A stretch of DNA of 64,000 nucleotides from Saprospiraceae bacterium (GTDB lineage: Bacteria; Bacteroidota; Bacteroidia; Chitinophagales; Saprospiraceae): assembly GCA_019638385.1 (NCBI GenBank), contig JAHBTW010000020.1, positions 37,865-101,864 of the forward strand. The letters are read 5' to 3'. The notes below the pieces were generated by a model that had not been told where the DNA came from, did not search any database, and saw nothing but the letters and a program-made list of their open reading frames with translations. A program made the position numbers and the translations under genes. The number at the start of each line of letters is the position of its first letter. Position 1 is the first letter of the stretch. Of this stretch, positions 1 through 9,687 are shown in pieces.

Positions 1-2
1 GC

Positions 3-1385
3 ATGAGCGGGCCGGTGGAAGAAATAATTGAACAGGAAGGTCTCAACTGGCGGAACGCGCTGGAATGGGGCATCCAAAAGATACGCGCCGATGAAGTCTG
101 GAATCTCGGCTACACCGGACAAGGCGTAGTGGTAGGCGGTCAGGATACCGGCTACAAATGGGATCACGCGGCCATCCGCGATCAATACCGCGGCTGGAAC
201 GGCGCCACAGCCGATCACAACTATAACTGGCACGACGCCATCAGCGAAATCAGTCCGCTGCACAACGACAGCATCATCAGCCCGACCAACAATCCCTGCG
301 GGCTGAACGCTGCCGTTCCCTGCGACGACAACAACCACGGTACCCACACCATGGGTACGATGGTGGGCGACGACGGAGAGGGCAACCAAATCGGCGTGGC
401 GCCCGGCGCCCGTTGGATCGCCTGCCGCAACATGGAGCGCGGCTACGGCACCCCTGCCACTTACATTGAGTGCTTCGAGTGGTTTCTGGCGCCCACCGAC
501 CTCGACGGGCAAAATCCGCAGCCGGCTTCGGCGCCGCACGTCATCAACAACTCCTGGGGTTGCCCCGAATTGGAAGGCTGCAACGCCTCCAACTGGGCTA
601 CCATGGAAGCCGTAGTGAACAATCTCAAAGCCGCTGGCGTGGTGGTGGTGGTATCGGCAGGCAACAGCGGCAGCTCCTGTCATACGGTCAGAGATCCCGC
701 CTCCATATTTGAGCACAGCTTTTCGATAGGCGCTACCCGCAGCAATGACACTATTGCCAACTTCAGCAGCCGCGGCTCTGTGACGGTGGACGGCAGCGGA
801 CGGCTCAAGCCCGATGTGGCGGCGCCCGGCGTGGGCGTGCGCTCAGCCATTCGCAACGGCGGTTATGCCTCCTTCAGCGGCACGAGCATGGCCGGCCCGC
901 ATGTGGCCGGATTGGTGGCGCTGCTCATTTCTGCCAACCCCGATCTGGCAGGCGAAGTAGAAGTGATAGAAACCATCATAGAACAAACCGCCATGCCCAT
1001 GTTGTCGGCTCAGGATTGCGGCGGATTCTCCGGCATGGAAGTGCCCAACGCCGTGTACGGACACGGCCGGGTGGATGCATTTGCCGCTGTGGAGCGGGCA
1101 TTGGAATTCGTGAGCAGCACAACGCCGACCTTGCCCGAAAGCGCGGTGCAGGTTTTTCCCAATCCCTTCCGAAACGAGTTGCAAATACACATCGGCGCAC
1201 TTGACGGGCCGGTGCGATTGGAGCTGTACGACAGTTCGGGCAAACCGGTATTGCAACGCCGCTGGGATGGCAACGGAGCGCCGCTCACCGAAACTTTATA
1301 TCTGGAAAAACTGCCGACGGGGGTATATTGGTACAAAGTAGTGGCCGCAGCGGGAAGTAGCAGCGGGAAGTTGGTGAAGCGTTAA
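3..1385 (+). CDS. Subtilisin-like S8 serine protease with T9SS sorting domain (5'-truncated)
   Basis: Secreted or surface endopeptidase of the S8 family. The catalytic triad is visible: Asp48 in GGQDTGY, His112 in NNHGTH and Ser295 in the GTSMAGPH motif, with the oxyanion Asn in VINNSWG. The last ~80 residues form a type A T9SS sorting domain that starts at VFPNPF and ends in GKLVKR, so export through the outer membrane by T9SS is expected. No signal peptide or propeptide is present before the catalytic domain and the frame reaches the window edge, so the true start lies to the left; the ATG at 3 is probably internal. Family assignment is secure and the substrate is unknown. The next gene starts 8 bp after the stop. 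Confidence 0.93.
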   Translation: MSGPVEEIIEQEGLNWRNALEWGIQKIRADEVWNLGYTGQGVVVGGQDTGYKWDHAAIRDQYRGWNGATADHNYNWHDAISEISPLHNDSIISPTNNPCGLNAAVPCDDNNHGTHTMGTMVGDDGEGNQIGVAPGARWIACRNMERGYGTPATYIECFEWFLAPTDLDGQNPQPASAPHVINNSWGCPELEGCNASNWATMEAVVNNLKAAGVVVVVSAGNSGSSCHTVRDPASIFEHSFSIGATRSNDTIANFSSRGSVTVDGSGRLKPDVAAPGVGVRSAIRNGGYASFSGTSMAGPHVAGLVALLISANPDLAGEVEVIETIIEQTAMPMLSAQDCGGFSGMEVPNAVYGHGRVDAFAAVERALEFVSSTTPTLPESAVQVFPNPFRNELQIHIGALDGPVRLELYDSSGKPVLQRRWDGNGAPLTETLYLEKLPTGVYWYKVVAAAGSSSGKLVKR

Positions 1386-1393
1386 AAAACGAA

Positions 1394-2878
1394 ATGAAAA
1401 AACCGAGTGATCATATTTTCCAACTCATCCATGCGATGAGTCCAGCGGAAAAGCGATACTTCCGGTTGCATTTCGCGTCTGAGGTCAATCAGTTGACCGA
1501 ACTGTTTGACACCATCAATCGCATGTCGGTGTACGATGAGGTTGCGCTCAAACTCAAGCTCGATCCCACCACGGCCAAAAACCTGAAAGTTTATAAAAGT
1601 CAATTGACCGATCTCCTGCTCAAGAGCCTTACCGCCTTCCACAGCAAGCGCAACGTACGGAGCAAGGTGAGAATGTGGCTGGAGGAAGCCGATATTTTGG
1701 CAGAAAAACAGCTCTTCGATCAGGCGCTCGACCGCCTGGCGAAGGCGAAAACGGCCTGCAAACTTTACGAAGAATACACCTATCTGCTGGAAATCAGCGC
1801 CCGCGAATTTCACCTCCAACACGTCTCCAATGACCGCATCGGCATCAGCAGTCATCCTTATTTTGAAGAAGCGGAAACCTTCATTCGCCACATCAAAACA
1901 GGCTTAGACTACCACAAGAACTCCTCCGAATGGATTGACCATTTGAGGCGGATTCACTACCGTCCGAGCGAAGATGCGGAATGCAAAAATGCGCGCGCTT
2001 TGTTGGATAAAGAACGCGAGGTATCCGAAGCGGAGTTGTCCTTTCGGGCAAAGCTGTCGCGCAATACCCTGCTAATGAGCGCCTACCGGATGGTCAACGA
2101 CCTCCAATCGGAAGGCGCCTGCCGGGCAGCCAACGTGCAGTTGTTTCAGGAGTATCCGCAGTTTCAGGAAACCATGCCCTTCCATTATGTTGCCGTACTG
2201 CGCAATTTTATGAACTTCGGTTTGGTCGAAAAAAACTTCGATGCGGCGCTGGCCTGCGTACATCAGGGCTTGGAAATCATAGCGCGCAATCCGCAATTTG
2301 CCTCCCAAACGGTGTATTTCCATTTCGGCGCATTGGAAATCCATTTTGAAACCGGCAACTGGTCTCTATTGCTCAGCGAATGGGAAAAACCCGTCATGGC
2401 GGGCATTGAAAAACAACAAATCGGTCGTGAACGCATCGCCATGCTGTGCTATCTGTACTTCGCGCTGTCGTACCAGATATTAGAAAAACCGGCCAGAGTG
2501 CAACACTACCTGCGCAAAGCCGCCGAATGCCGGGACGATGTAAAACGGTATTTTGCCGAATTGCTCAGCCTGCTCGACCTCGTCAATCACTACGAATCGG
2601 GCGACGATTTTTTAGTTAAAAAACAAATCAAAGCCCTCAAACGCAAACAATCCGATAACGCGGCGCCGTACAGCCCTTTGTTTTTGGAAATATTGCAAAT
2701 TTTCGCCTGCTGCAAACCCGAAGAGCGCAGCGCCATAGCCGCCGGACTGCTGGAGCGGCAATCGGAATGGGAAGCCTCCCACTTAGGCTATTTGCTCAAA
2801 AAAAACAGCCTGTACCGCTGGATACAAGCCGTGGCGCGCGGCCGTTCGTTTGCAGAGGAGATGAACGCGGGGAAGTAA
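1394..2878 (+). CDS. Helical repeat protein of unknown function
   Basis: I do not recognise a named family. The 494-residue product has no signal peptide or membrane segment. It is rich in amphipathic helices with TPR-like spacing (for example around residues 100-180 and 290-400), which suggests a cytoplasmic protein-interaction scaffold. The N-terminus (MKKPSDHIFQLIHAMSPAEKRYF) has a conserved look, which supports the ATG at 1394. It starts 8 bp after the protease stop and may be co-transcribed with it. Function is not inferable from the sequence alone. Confidence 0.8.
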   Translation: MKKPSDHIFQLIHAMSPAEKRYFRLHFASEVNQLTELFDTINRMSVYDEVALKLKLDPTTAKNLKVYKSQLTDLLLKSLTAFHSKRNVRSKVRMWLEEADILAEKQLFDQALDRLAKAKTACKLYEEYTYLLEISAREFHLQHVSNDRIGISSHPYFEEAETFIRHIKTGLDYHKNSSEWIDHLRRIHYRPSEDAECKNARALLDKEREVSEAELSFRAKLSRNTLLMSAYRMVNDLQSEGACRAANVQLFQEYPQFQETMPFHYVAVLRNFMNFGLVEKNFDAALACVHQGLEIIARNPQFASQTVYFHFGALEIHFETGNWSLLLSEWEKPVMAGIEKQQIGRERIAMLCYLYFALSYQILEKPARVQHYLRKAAECRDDVKRYFAELLSLLDLVNHYESGDDFLVKKQIKALKRKQSDNAAPYSPLFLEILQIFACCKPEERSAIAAGLLERQSEWEASHLGYLLKKNSLYRWIQAVARGRSFAEEMNAGK

Positions 2879-2896
2879 TCCCGATGATGGGTAGAT

Positions 2897-3574
2897 TTAT
2901 CCGCCGCGCTTTTTTTGCCGGCGGTTTTCCTCCACAAAAAACTCCGCTGCCCGGTGCGCTTTCCAACGGCGCCACAACTCGCCGGCAACCAATGAGCCGC
3001 AACCGGCGCCGAACAGCACAATGCGCAGCAACTCCACAGCAGGCGCATGCAGCGCATAAAAAGGGCGCACCACCAACACCTCGGCGCAGATCACCGCCGC
3101 CGACACCAGAAGCAACAAAATGCCCATCGCACGGAACACCTGCAATGGGCGCAGATTGCCGGCGCGAATGCATTTTTTCAAAAAAGATACGGCGTCGCGG
3201 TATTCGGGGTCTATGCGAATCAACTCGCGGAGAATATACTCGGCGTGGCCGAATTCGGACGTGTTGTACAAAGAAGCGGCCTTTCGGAATAATGCCTTTT
3301 GGAAGATATCTTCATTTTTGTACCACTGAATGTTGTGGCAGATGGCGGCTTCAATCACCTCGTCGGCCATCACCAAATGCTTCTGATAGGCGCCCACTTC
3401 AAAAAGCGCATTGACATAAATATAGAGCAACTCGAAATACTCCTCGAAGTCCAATTGGCGAATATCCTCCTCCTTGCGCTCAAAAAAGTGGATGATGTCG
3501 CGATAAGAAGCTCCGTCAATGCTTTTGAAGTCGCGGTAGAGCTTCGAGTGATATGTGGGTTGCAAATATGCCAT
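2897..3574 (-). CDS. Small TPR-like protein with C-terminal membrane segments
   Basis: The 225-residue product has a helical, TPR-like N-terminal part (residues ~1-140, including DIFQKALFRKAASLYN and AEYILRELIRIDPEYRD). Two hydrophobic stretches follow at about residues 148-168 and 180-198, and the tail is basic (RRQKKRGG). It is probably an inner-membrane protein with the helical domain in the cytoplasm. Its ATG follows the TGA of the upstream cyclase-family gene with no base between them, so the two are translationally coupled and probably act together, although no function can be assigned. Confidence 0.75.
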   Translation of the reverse strand: MAYLQPTYHSKLYRDFKSIDGASYRDIIHFFERKEEDIRQLDFEEYFELLYIYVNALFEVGAYQKHLVMADEVIEAAICHNIQWYKNEDIFQKALFRKAASLYNTSEFGHAEYILRELIRIDPEYRDAVSFLKKCIRAGNLRPLQVFRAMGILLLLVSAAVICAEVLVVRPFYALHAPAVELLRIVLFGAGCGSLVAGELWRRWKAHRAAEFFVEENRRQKKRGG

Positions 3575-4336
3575 TCAGGTCATCTTGTTCAGCGTGTATA
3601 GTACGGGTTTGCTCGGCGATGCATCCAGTTCCAGTGAAGTGATCTGAATGTTGAGCAAGTATAATCCGTCCGGGATGAAATTGTTTACAAAAATCAGTTC
3701 GGTGATGGTTGCCTCTGTTCTCGGCTCGTCCGGATAATTCCAAAATGCCTTGTGCGCAGCCAGCGCTCCGCCGTCCTCTTCGCGGTCCACCGAGGGCAGG
3801 TCTATGAGCAGATGCCGGATGCCCAACCCGGTTATGCGCCGTACTGCATCGGGATGCAAATAGGGCGGATTGGTTCCGGAGTAGTGCCTGCGGCATTTGT
3901 CGTCGCTATTGGGCAGGGTGCGAATGACGAGCGCTTCTGCTTCGCCGGGTTCCAGCACGCCTTCCAATTGCTCCGGCAGAATGACCCGGTCGCCGTCGGC
4001 TTGCATCTGCGGATAAACGCTGTGCAATTTCGCCACAAAATGGAAGTTTGTCAAGCACCGGTTGATGGTAAATTTTTCGGAAGCAATGTGGCCCACGCAT
4101 TCGGTGTGGGTGCCGTTGCCGTGCGGGTTGAGCCGGACGTTGAAAAAATTGACCGGTCCGCCCTCCTCTACTGCGCCCACAAAACTGCCGGCCCGCACCG
4201 GGGCCATCTCCAAATACGGGGCATAAAAGCAATTGACGGTATCGGCGCCTTCCTGCAAAGGAATGGAAATATCGAGCGGCCGGTCCAAGTCTGCCGCATA
4301 CCGCAAGCCGTTGTGTTCCAGTAAGATGTTCCGCAT
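3575..4336 (-). CDS. Cyclase-family metal-dependent hydrolase (kynurenine formamidase-like)
   Basis: Member of the cyclase/KynB fold. The metal-binding signature HxGTHxE is seen as HGNGTHTECVGH at about residues 72-83, and LLIDLPSVDRE at about 175-185 matches the second conserved block. Family members hydrolyse N-formylkynurenine or related amides and lactones using zinc or manganese. At 253 residues it is of typical length or slightly longer. The substrate cannot be deduced, and no other tryptophan-degradation gene is next to it. The stop abuts the start of the small membrane TPR-like gene. Nothing suggests a defect. Confidence 0.82.
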   Translation of the reverse strand: MRNILLEHNGLRYAADLDRPLDISIPLQEGADTVNCFYAPYLEMAPVRAGSFVGAVEEGGPVNFFNVRLNPHGNGTHTECVGHIASEKFTINRCLTNFHFVAKLHSVYPQMQADGDRVILPEQLEGVLEPGEAEALVIRTLPNSDDKCRRHYSGTNPPYLHPDAVRRITGLGIRHLLIDLPSVDREEDGGALAAHKAFWNYPDEPRTEATITELIFVNNFIPDGLYLLNIQITSLELDASPSKPVLYTLNKMT

Positions 4337-4403
4337 AGAGTGTATATTGAAATAATTTTCTATCGGGCAACTTTAACCTTTTCTCCTTTAGCCTTCATGA
4401 GCC

Positions 4404-5288
4404 TCAATCATTCCTCGTATCCATTCCCCAGTTCATTTTTTCGCGCATGGTTTCTAAAAAACCGGCATTCTGGATGCGAATGAGCCGGATTTCGAAGTCG
4501 TTTTTGCGAACAGCCAGTTGGTGCGCGGAAGTAATGGACTCGAAACGGGAATCGAGGGTACACAAAAAGTTTTCGGCACGGCCCTCCACTTCAAAGGAGA
4601 TGACCGCATCGTCGGAAATAACGATGGGGCGCACATTGAGGTTGTGCGGGGCCACCGGCGTGATGACAAACGAATGAGAATCGGGGAAGATAATCGGCCC
4701 GCCGCAACTGAGCGAATACCCGGTAGAGCCGGTGGGTGTGGACACGATGACTCCGTCGGCCCAGTAAGAATTGAGGTAGGCGCCGTTGACGTAGGTGTGA
4801 ATGGTAATCATAGAGGAAGTATCGCGCTTGAGCAGGGTAAAATCGTTGAGCGCAAAACGCGCATCGCCGAAGATGGGAATGTTGGATTCCAAATAGAGCA
4901 GGCTCCGGGTTTCGGTTTCGTACATGCCCCGGCGCAGCAATCGGACGGCTTCGGCAATGCGCGTTTTTTCAATACCTGCCAAAAAGCCGAGCCGGCCCAG
5001 GTTGATGCCGAGGATGGGAATGCCGCTGTTGCGAATGTGCAGCAAAGCCGAAAGAATGGTGCCGTCGCCACCGAGCGTGATGAAGTAGTCTAATTGTTTT
5101 ACACTAAAATCGCGGTAGTCTTCGAAGATGCCCACTTCGCGGCGAAAGGCGATTTTGCCGCGCAGTTGCTCCAAATAAGGCCGGAACACGAATGCGTTGA
5201 TACCCTCCTCGTGCAGCGCGTCAAACAGTGTTTGGATAAATGGAATATCCTTTTCTTTGGCGACCTTGCTGTAAATGACGACCTGCAT
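4404..5288 (-). CDS. nadK: NAD kinase
   Basis: Phosphorylates NAD to NADP in the cytoplasm. The diagnostic GGDGT motif is present (LGGDGTILSALLH, about residue 73), followed by GINLGRLGFLA, the NE/D segment (FALNDFTLLKR) and the TPTGSTGYSLSCGGPI block, all in the expected order. The length of 294 residues is normal. Its ATG overlaps the TGA of the upstream outer-membrane barrel gene by one base, so the pair is likely translated from one message. Confidence 0.96.
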   Translation of the reverse strand: MQVVIYSKVAKEKDIPFIQTLFDALHEEGINAFVFRPYLEQLRGKIAFRREVGIFEDYRDFSVKQLDYFITLGGDGTILSALLHIRNSGIPILGINLGRLGFLAGIEKTRIAEAVRLLRRGMYETETRSLLYLESNIPIFGDARFALNDFTLLKRDTSSMITIHTYVNGAYLNSYWADGVIVSTPTGSTGYSLSCGGPIIFPDSHSFVITPVAPHNLNVRPIVISDDAVISFEVEGRAENFLCTLDSRFESITSAHQLAVRKNDFEIRLIRIQNAGFLETMREKMNWGMDTRND

Positions 5289-6694
5289 CAGATATTCATG
5301 TTGAGGTGTAAAAATAGCCCTTTTTCCAATAAGTGATTGGTGCTGTATTCAATGAGGATGACCTTGTCGAAGAAAAAGACGAGGTGCAGCCCGATGCCGC
5401 CGCCCCAAAGCGGACGGTTGTTCATGGGGTTTCCGATGCTCGTGGGGAAAGGGTCGTTGGCAATGCCCCACCCCATATTGAGCGCCAAAAACGCTCTGAA
5501 CGGCACCGCGCGGTAGGCCGGCAAGGGCACCCACTTGCCGAAACGGAATTCTGTGTCTAACACTTTGAAACGAAAAATAGAGCGTACCATCGCCATGTCT
5601 AAACCGTCGGCGATATAGTACTCGTACCCCGGCAAATAGGCGCCGCTGAAACCGATGGCGCGATTGTCGTTGTAGGGCTGTTGTGCGCGGATGATAGAGA
5701 ACTTGGCTTCGGAGATCACCCCCAGGCTCCACTTCCGCGAAAAGGGCCAATATTCTTCATAACGGGTATTGAGCGTGAGGGCATTGCGGTCGGAGAAAAT
5801 GCCGAGGCCGTCTTTGGTGAGGCGTGCGCGAAAAAAGTAGCCGTCGAGCGGATAAGCGCGCACGTCGCGAAAGTCTTGGGTGAATTCATACGACAAAGAG
5901 AAAAAGCGCTGCAACGAGCGGCCGCCGAGGAAAAAATTGGGGTTGAGGGAGTCGGCTACAAAAGGGTCGAGCCGGTTGCGCGAAAACCCGGCTTCTGCGT
6001 AGTGAAAAGTGCGGGCGCCCGGCCGGTAAACGAGGCCGAGTTCGGTTCGGAATCGGGTAAAAGTGAAGTTGTCTTCATCGCGGTAAAAGACCTGCTTGTT
6101 GTCCAGCGTAGCGTAGTTGACCTCCCGGTTTTGAGCATATTCGGCATACAGAGAGACGCCGACCGTTTTTTTTCGGTTGATGAACGGCAGGGAATACCGC
6201 AGATTGTATTTGCGGGTGTATCCGAATTGCACTTTCATTTTGAGCGGATCGTTATTGCCGCTGAAGTTGAGGTGGCTGAAATCGAGGCCGTAGTTGACCC
6301 GTTGCAGGGAGCGGTTTTGTTCCACCCACCACACGTTGAAGTTGCGGTCGGCCAGGTCAAAAACAGGAACCGGATAAATGTACCAGGCTTCATCTACTTC
6401 CACACGGAGATGCACCCGGCCGGTTTTGCCCTCCCAATCTTTGTAGTATATATTCACTTTCGTGAAGAGGCCGGTATTCATGAGCAGCAAGCGGCTGTCT
6501 TCGATGCGCAGGGGCAATAGGTCAACCGACAGCGTATCGCCGGTGCGCACTTGTAGTTCACGCAATATGATGGCCTCTTTGGTGCGTTTGGCGCCTTGTA
6601 TGGTGATGGCGCCGATCCAACACAACGTGTCGGGCTGTCCTGTCACCTGACTGCAACAAAAGCAAAACAATATCGCCAAAATTAGCCTCCCCAT
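5288..6694 (-). CDS. BamA/TamA-like outer membrane protein with POTRA domain
   Basis: Predicted outer-membrane beta-barrel of the Omp85 superfamily. A signal peptide (residues 1-19, ending VTG-QP) is followed by one POTRA-like domain (ITIQGAKRTKEAIILRELQ to LRVEVDE, ~25-105). A barrel of alternating aromatic strands extends to the C-terminus. The length of 468 residues fits a short Omp85 with a single POTRA, smaller than BamA. The role may be outer-membrane protein or lipid handling, but the substrate is unknown. The gene overlaps nadK by one base. Confidence 0.85.
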   Translation of the reverse strand: MGRLILAILFCFCCSQVTGQPDTLCWIGAITIQGAKRTKEAIILRELQVRTGDTLSVDLLPLRIEDSRLLLMNTGLFTKVNIYYKDWEGKTGRVHLRVEVDEAWYIYPVPVFDLADRNFNVWWVEQNRSLQRVNYGLDFSHLNFSGNNDPLKMKVQFGYTRKYNLRYSLPFINRKKTVGVSLYAEYAQNREVNYATLDNKQVFYRDEDNFTFTRFRTELGLVYRPGARTFHYAEAGFSRNRLDPFVADSLNPNFFLGGRSLQRFFSLSYEFTQDFRDVRAYPLDGYFFRARLTKDGLGIFSDRNALTLNTRYEEYWPFSRKWSLGVISEAKFSIIRAQQPYNDNRAIGFSGAYLPGYEYYIADGLDMAMVRSIFRFKVLDTEFRFGKWVPLPAYRAVPFRAFLALNMGWGIANDPFPTSIGNPMNNRPLWGGGIGLHLVFFFDKVILIEYSTNHLLEKGLFLHLNMNI

Positions 6695-6854
6695 AGTGCG
6701 AAATAAACGAATGTAATTGAAACCGGCTTTTGTGATCTTCCAAACAACACGCCGCGGAAAATTTTTGAAAAATTCAGGCAGACAAAGGTAAGACTATATA
6801 ACGAAGCAAGCGGAGTTCTCGCTTCCACCAGAGCAGGCGCAAGTCCCGGCAGCA

Positions 6855-6897
6855 CAAAAACGACAAGAGCCGCCCCGGTTGCCCGAAGCGGCCCTTG
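6855..6897 (-). terminator. Intrinsic terminator after the M43 protease gene
   Basis: On the minus strand a GC-rich stem pairs CAAGGGCCGC with GCGGCTCTTG (one G-T pair) around a 14-base loop and is followed by TCGTTTTTG. It lies ~60 bp beyond the stop of the leftward M43 gene. The 263-bp gap to the start of the barrel gene holds no other recognisable feature. Confidence 0.65.
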
Positions 6898-6957
6898 TAT
6901 TATAAAGTATGTGTCTTTTACTTTTTACTTTATCCTTTTTACTTTATCCTTCCCCTT

Positions 6958-8916
6958 CTACCTCACAATCACCAACTTCTGCACGCCCACGACTTCACCG
7001 TTTTCAACGCGGACGAAGAACGTACCGGCGGGCAAGCGGCTCACGTCGAGCGTGATGCGGCTATCGCCCTTCTGCAGATCGAAGCTGCGCAGGATATGCG
7101 TTTTGCCGGTGATGTCGCCCACCGTCACCCGCACTGCACGGTCTGCCTGCAGGTCAACGTCGAGCGAAAGTTGGTCGGTGGCCGGGTTGGGGAACATGGT
7201 GAAGCCCGATTGGAGTACCTCTATCGGGATTTCAAACTCCGTCACCTCGCCGTCGGTGCTGCCGTCGGTACGGAAGGCGGAGCTGCTCAGGCTGATGCGC
7301 AGGGTATAACACTGCGTATTGCTGAAAGCGCCGTTGTAACCATATACATGCACATACCAGTTGGAGGCCACCGTCGTAGTGTTCCAAATCATCACTTCCG
7401 ACGTTGTACCGCCATTTTGGGAAATTCTACGGCGCGATCCGTTTTGATACAACTCCATGTCGTAGTCTGCCGGCAGGTTGGTCAAATCCACGCGGATGTT
7501 TCTCGTTGTAGAAGTATTGGCAAAGCGATACCAATCCCTATCCGAAGAAGTGGCAATCTGGGCAGAGAGGTTCTGATTTACCGGCGTGAGCGGCAGGCTG
7601 CTGCTGCGGCTGTTGTTCGGCTCGTAAGCATCGGAGCAGCCTCCCCCGGGCGTGGTGAACGTGGCGGAACCGGAGTAGTTGCCGCTGGTACTGCCGCATA
7701 CTGCCTGTACCTGGAATTCATAATTGGTGCCTGCGGTCAGGCCCGTAAAGTTTACGGAAGTACCCGAAACGGTACCGCTAGCCCAGGTGGTCGTGCCCAC
7801 CTGACGCGCGCGCACATTGTATGCCGTGGCGCCGCTCACAGCGCCCCAGTTGAGGGTGGCAGCGGTAGAAGTGACGTTGGTGGCATTAAGCCCGGAGGGC
7901 GTGCCGCAGGTGGTTCCGCCGCCGCCCGGAGCACTGCAACCGAGCGAACTCGTAAGGCTGGCGCGGGCGCCACCGGAAGCCAGTACGGCATTCATCCGTG
8001 TGCTCTGCCCGGCAGTAAACATATACATACAGGCATCATAGGTATAATCCATGTAGTTCATGGTCATTTCTATCGGCGAACCCGAGCAGGTGCTGTAGTG
8101 CGGGTAGGTAGGGCAGCCGCCGTTGGAGGTATTGTGTACCGGCGTATCGGCTACAAAATCGTTGCCGCAGGTAGCATCGCCCCAGATGTGGCGCAGGTTC
8201 AGCCAGTGGCCTACTTCATGGGTGAGGGTGCGGCCGCGGGCGTAGTTGCCGCCGCCGGGGTATGGATTGGCTACTGATCCCATGGAAGAAAACAATACCA
8301 CTACTCCGTCCGTACTGGCAGTGCCGCCGGGAAACTGTGCGTAGCCCAACAAACCTGCATCGCCGCCGCCGAAACGCACACTCCACACGTTGAGATATTG
8401 GTTCCGATCCCATATCGTGGAAGGTTTCAGACTGCTGTTGATCTGATTGACCGTCCAGGAAGTTTGCCCGCCGTTAACGCGGTTGATACCGTTGGTGGCG
8501 GTACCGGAGGGGGTGCGCTGCGCGAGGCAAAACTGAATTTCCGTATCGGCGTGTACGCCCTGAAAAATAGAGGGCACCAACCCTGCATCGGAGTTGAGTT
8601 TGCGGAAGTCCTGGTTCATCTGATCCAACTGAGCCAGCACGATTGCATCGGATACGTTTTCGCCCGTACCGACAGCCTGCCCGTTGTGTACAATGTGAAA
8701 CACGACCGGGATGGTAATCACCGCTCTAAACTGCACATTGTCACCGCTTTGATATCGTTCGGTGTGCCGCTCAATGGCTTCCATGCGGTCGCGCATAGAG
8801 GGGTCTTGCTGGAGTTGTTGTTCCAACGCTTCCATGGTACCGCAATTGCGATGGTCGTGCTGGCCGAAGGCCACAGAAATCAGGAAAGAAAGCAGTAGAG
8901 TTGCTAGTAGTCGCAT
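6958..8916 (-). CDS. M43 pappalysin-like metalloprotease with FN3, pre-peptidase and T9SS domains
   Basis: Secreted zinc metalloprotease. A signal peptide spans residues 1-18. The catalytic domain carries HEVGHWLNLRH at 233-243, the extended metzincin zinc motif, and the Met-turn region is MTMNYMDYTYDACM. A fibronectin type III domain (~335-425), a bacterial pre-peptidase C-terminal-like domain starting at SDAYEPNNS (~430-545) and a T9SS type A sorting domain from MFPNPATDQLSLDVD to VQKLVIVR follow. The length of 652 residues is normal for multi-domain M43B proteins. A good TAnnTTTG promoter lies upstream and a terminator follows. The substrate is probably extracellular protein. Confidence 0.95.
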   Translation of the reverse strand: MRLLATLLLSFLISVAFGQHDHRNCGTMEALEQQLQQDPSMRDRMEAIERHTERYQSGDNVQFRAVITIPVVFHIVHNGQAVGTGENVSDAIVLAQLDQMNQDFRKLNSDAGLVPSIFQGVHADTEIQFCLAQRTPSGTATNGINRVNGGQTSWTVNQINSSLKPSTIWDRNQYLNVWSVRFGGGDAGLLGYAQFPGGTASTDGVVVLFSSMGSVANPYPGGGNYARGRTLTHEVGHWLNLRHIWGDATCGNDFVADTPVHNTSNGGCPTYPHYSTCSGSPIEMTMNYMDYTYDACMYMFTAGQSTRMNAVLASGGARASLTSSLGCSAPGGGGTTCGTPSGLNATNVTSTAATLNWGAVSGATAYNVRARQVGTTTWASGTVSGTSVNFTGLTAGTNYEFQVQAVCGSTSGNYSGSATFTTPGGGCSDAYEPNNSRSSSLPLTPVNQNLSAQIATSSDRDWYRFANTSTTRNIRVDLTNLPADYDMELYQNGSRRRISQNGGTTSEVMIWNTTTVASNWYVHVYGYNGAFSNTQCYTLRISLSSSAFRTDGSTDGEVTEFEIPIEVLQSGFTMFPNPATDQLSLDVDLQADRAVRVTVGDITGKTHILRSFDLQKGDSRITLDVSRLPAGTFFVRVENGEVVGVQKLVIVR

Positions 8917-8959
8917 GTGAAATAATTTGAAAAAGTGAATGAATAATTTTTATGCCGTG

Positions 8960-8988
8960 CAAAAATATAATATTGGGGGAAACGACAA
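8960..8988 (-). promoter_or_regulatory. Bacteroidota-type promoter for the M43 gene
   Basis: On the minus strand a TATTTTTG box (8967 to 8960) matches the -7 consensus TAnnTTTG, and a TTG lies 18 bp upstream (8988 to 8986). This implies a leader of about 35-40 nt before the ATG at 8916. Confidence 0.6.
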
Positions 8989-9125
8989 CTATCGCCCCTA
9001 CTACTTTTAATAAAAAAAAACGAACACAGCTTTTTTTTTGGGGATATCAGGAAGCGCAGAATGTTTTTATTTGCCTTTTTTTAAGATATCGTGCGGCGCC
9101 TTCGCGCATTCGTATGCAAAATAGA

Positions 9126-9133
9126 TACTTTTG
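9126..9133 (+). promoter_or_regulatory. -7 box for the DinB-like gene
   Basis: TACTTTTG is an exact TAnnTTTG match 39 bp before the chosen ATG. The -33 position holds only a weak TTCG at 9101-9104. Confidence 0.5.
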
Positions 9134-9172
9134 CGCCGGCAAAAACCTTCGCACAACAAAGCGCATTTCGAC

Positions 9173-9685
9173 ATGGATAGCAAAGCAGGCAACCTTGCCC
9201 TGATGAACCGGATCAAGAGTTTACTCGGTGAGATAGATACCGGTGATTACAGCAAGCCGCTGTCGGTGTTGGAAGGCGCGAGTATCGGGCAGCACGTTCG
9301 CCACATCATTGATTTCTATCAATGTTTGTTGCGGGATATTCCGAATGGAGTGGTGGATTACGGCTTGCGGGATCGCAATCCGCTGATGGAAACAGAGCCG
9401 CAGGCTGCCGAATTTCAATTGGAGCAATTGGCCGCCGGGCTTATCTGGTTGGATGAGAGCAGCCCGCTGCAGGTCCGAGGCGATTTTTCACCCACTGATT
9501 TGCCGAAAGACAAACCGCTGCTGCGCTCTTCTTTGGGCCGCGAACTGATGTATGCCCACGACCATGCCGTTCATCATCTGGCGCTCATTCGCATAGGCAT
9601 GAAAGAAGCGGCGCCCTGGGTTAGAATGGATCCGGCTATGGGGTATGCTCCCGCCACAATCGCCCACAAGAAGGCGGGGGCTTAG
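9173..9685 (+). CDS. DinB-superfamily protein
   Basis: The product is a four-helix protein of the DinB/YfiT superfamily, whose members often bind a divalent metal through three histidines. Candidates are His in GQHVRHIIDFY (about residue 42) and the pair in YAHDHAVHHLALIRIG (about 128-135), the typical pattern. It may be a thiol-S-transferase-like or hydrolase-like enzyme; the substrate is unknown. I chose the ATG at 9173, not an upstream TTG in the same frame, because the promoter -7 box overlaps that TTG. The length of 170 residues is normal. The gene converges on the rhodanese gene with a 2-bp gap. Confidence 0.8.
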   Translation: MDSKAGNLALMNRIKSLLGEIDTGDYSKPLSVLEGASIGQHVRHIIDFYQCLLRDIPNGVVDYGLRDRNPLMETEPQAAEFQLEQLAAGLIWLDESSPLQVRGDFSPTDLPKDKPLLRSSLGRELMYAHDHAVHHLALIRIGMKEAAPWVRMDPAMGYAPATIAHKKAGA

Positions 9686-9687
9686 CC

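Noticed and set aside
6895..8277. Long 460-codon open frame on the plus strand
   Set aside because: It lies opposite the M43 protease gene, has low-complexity composition and no family features; it is a shadow of the real gene.
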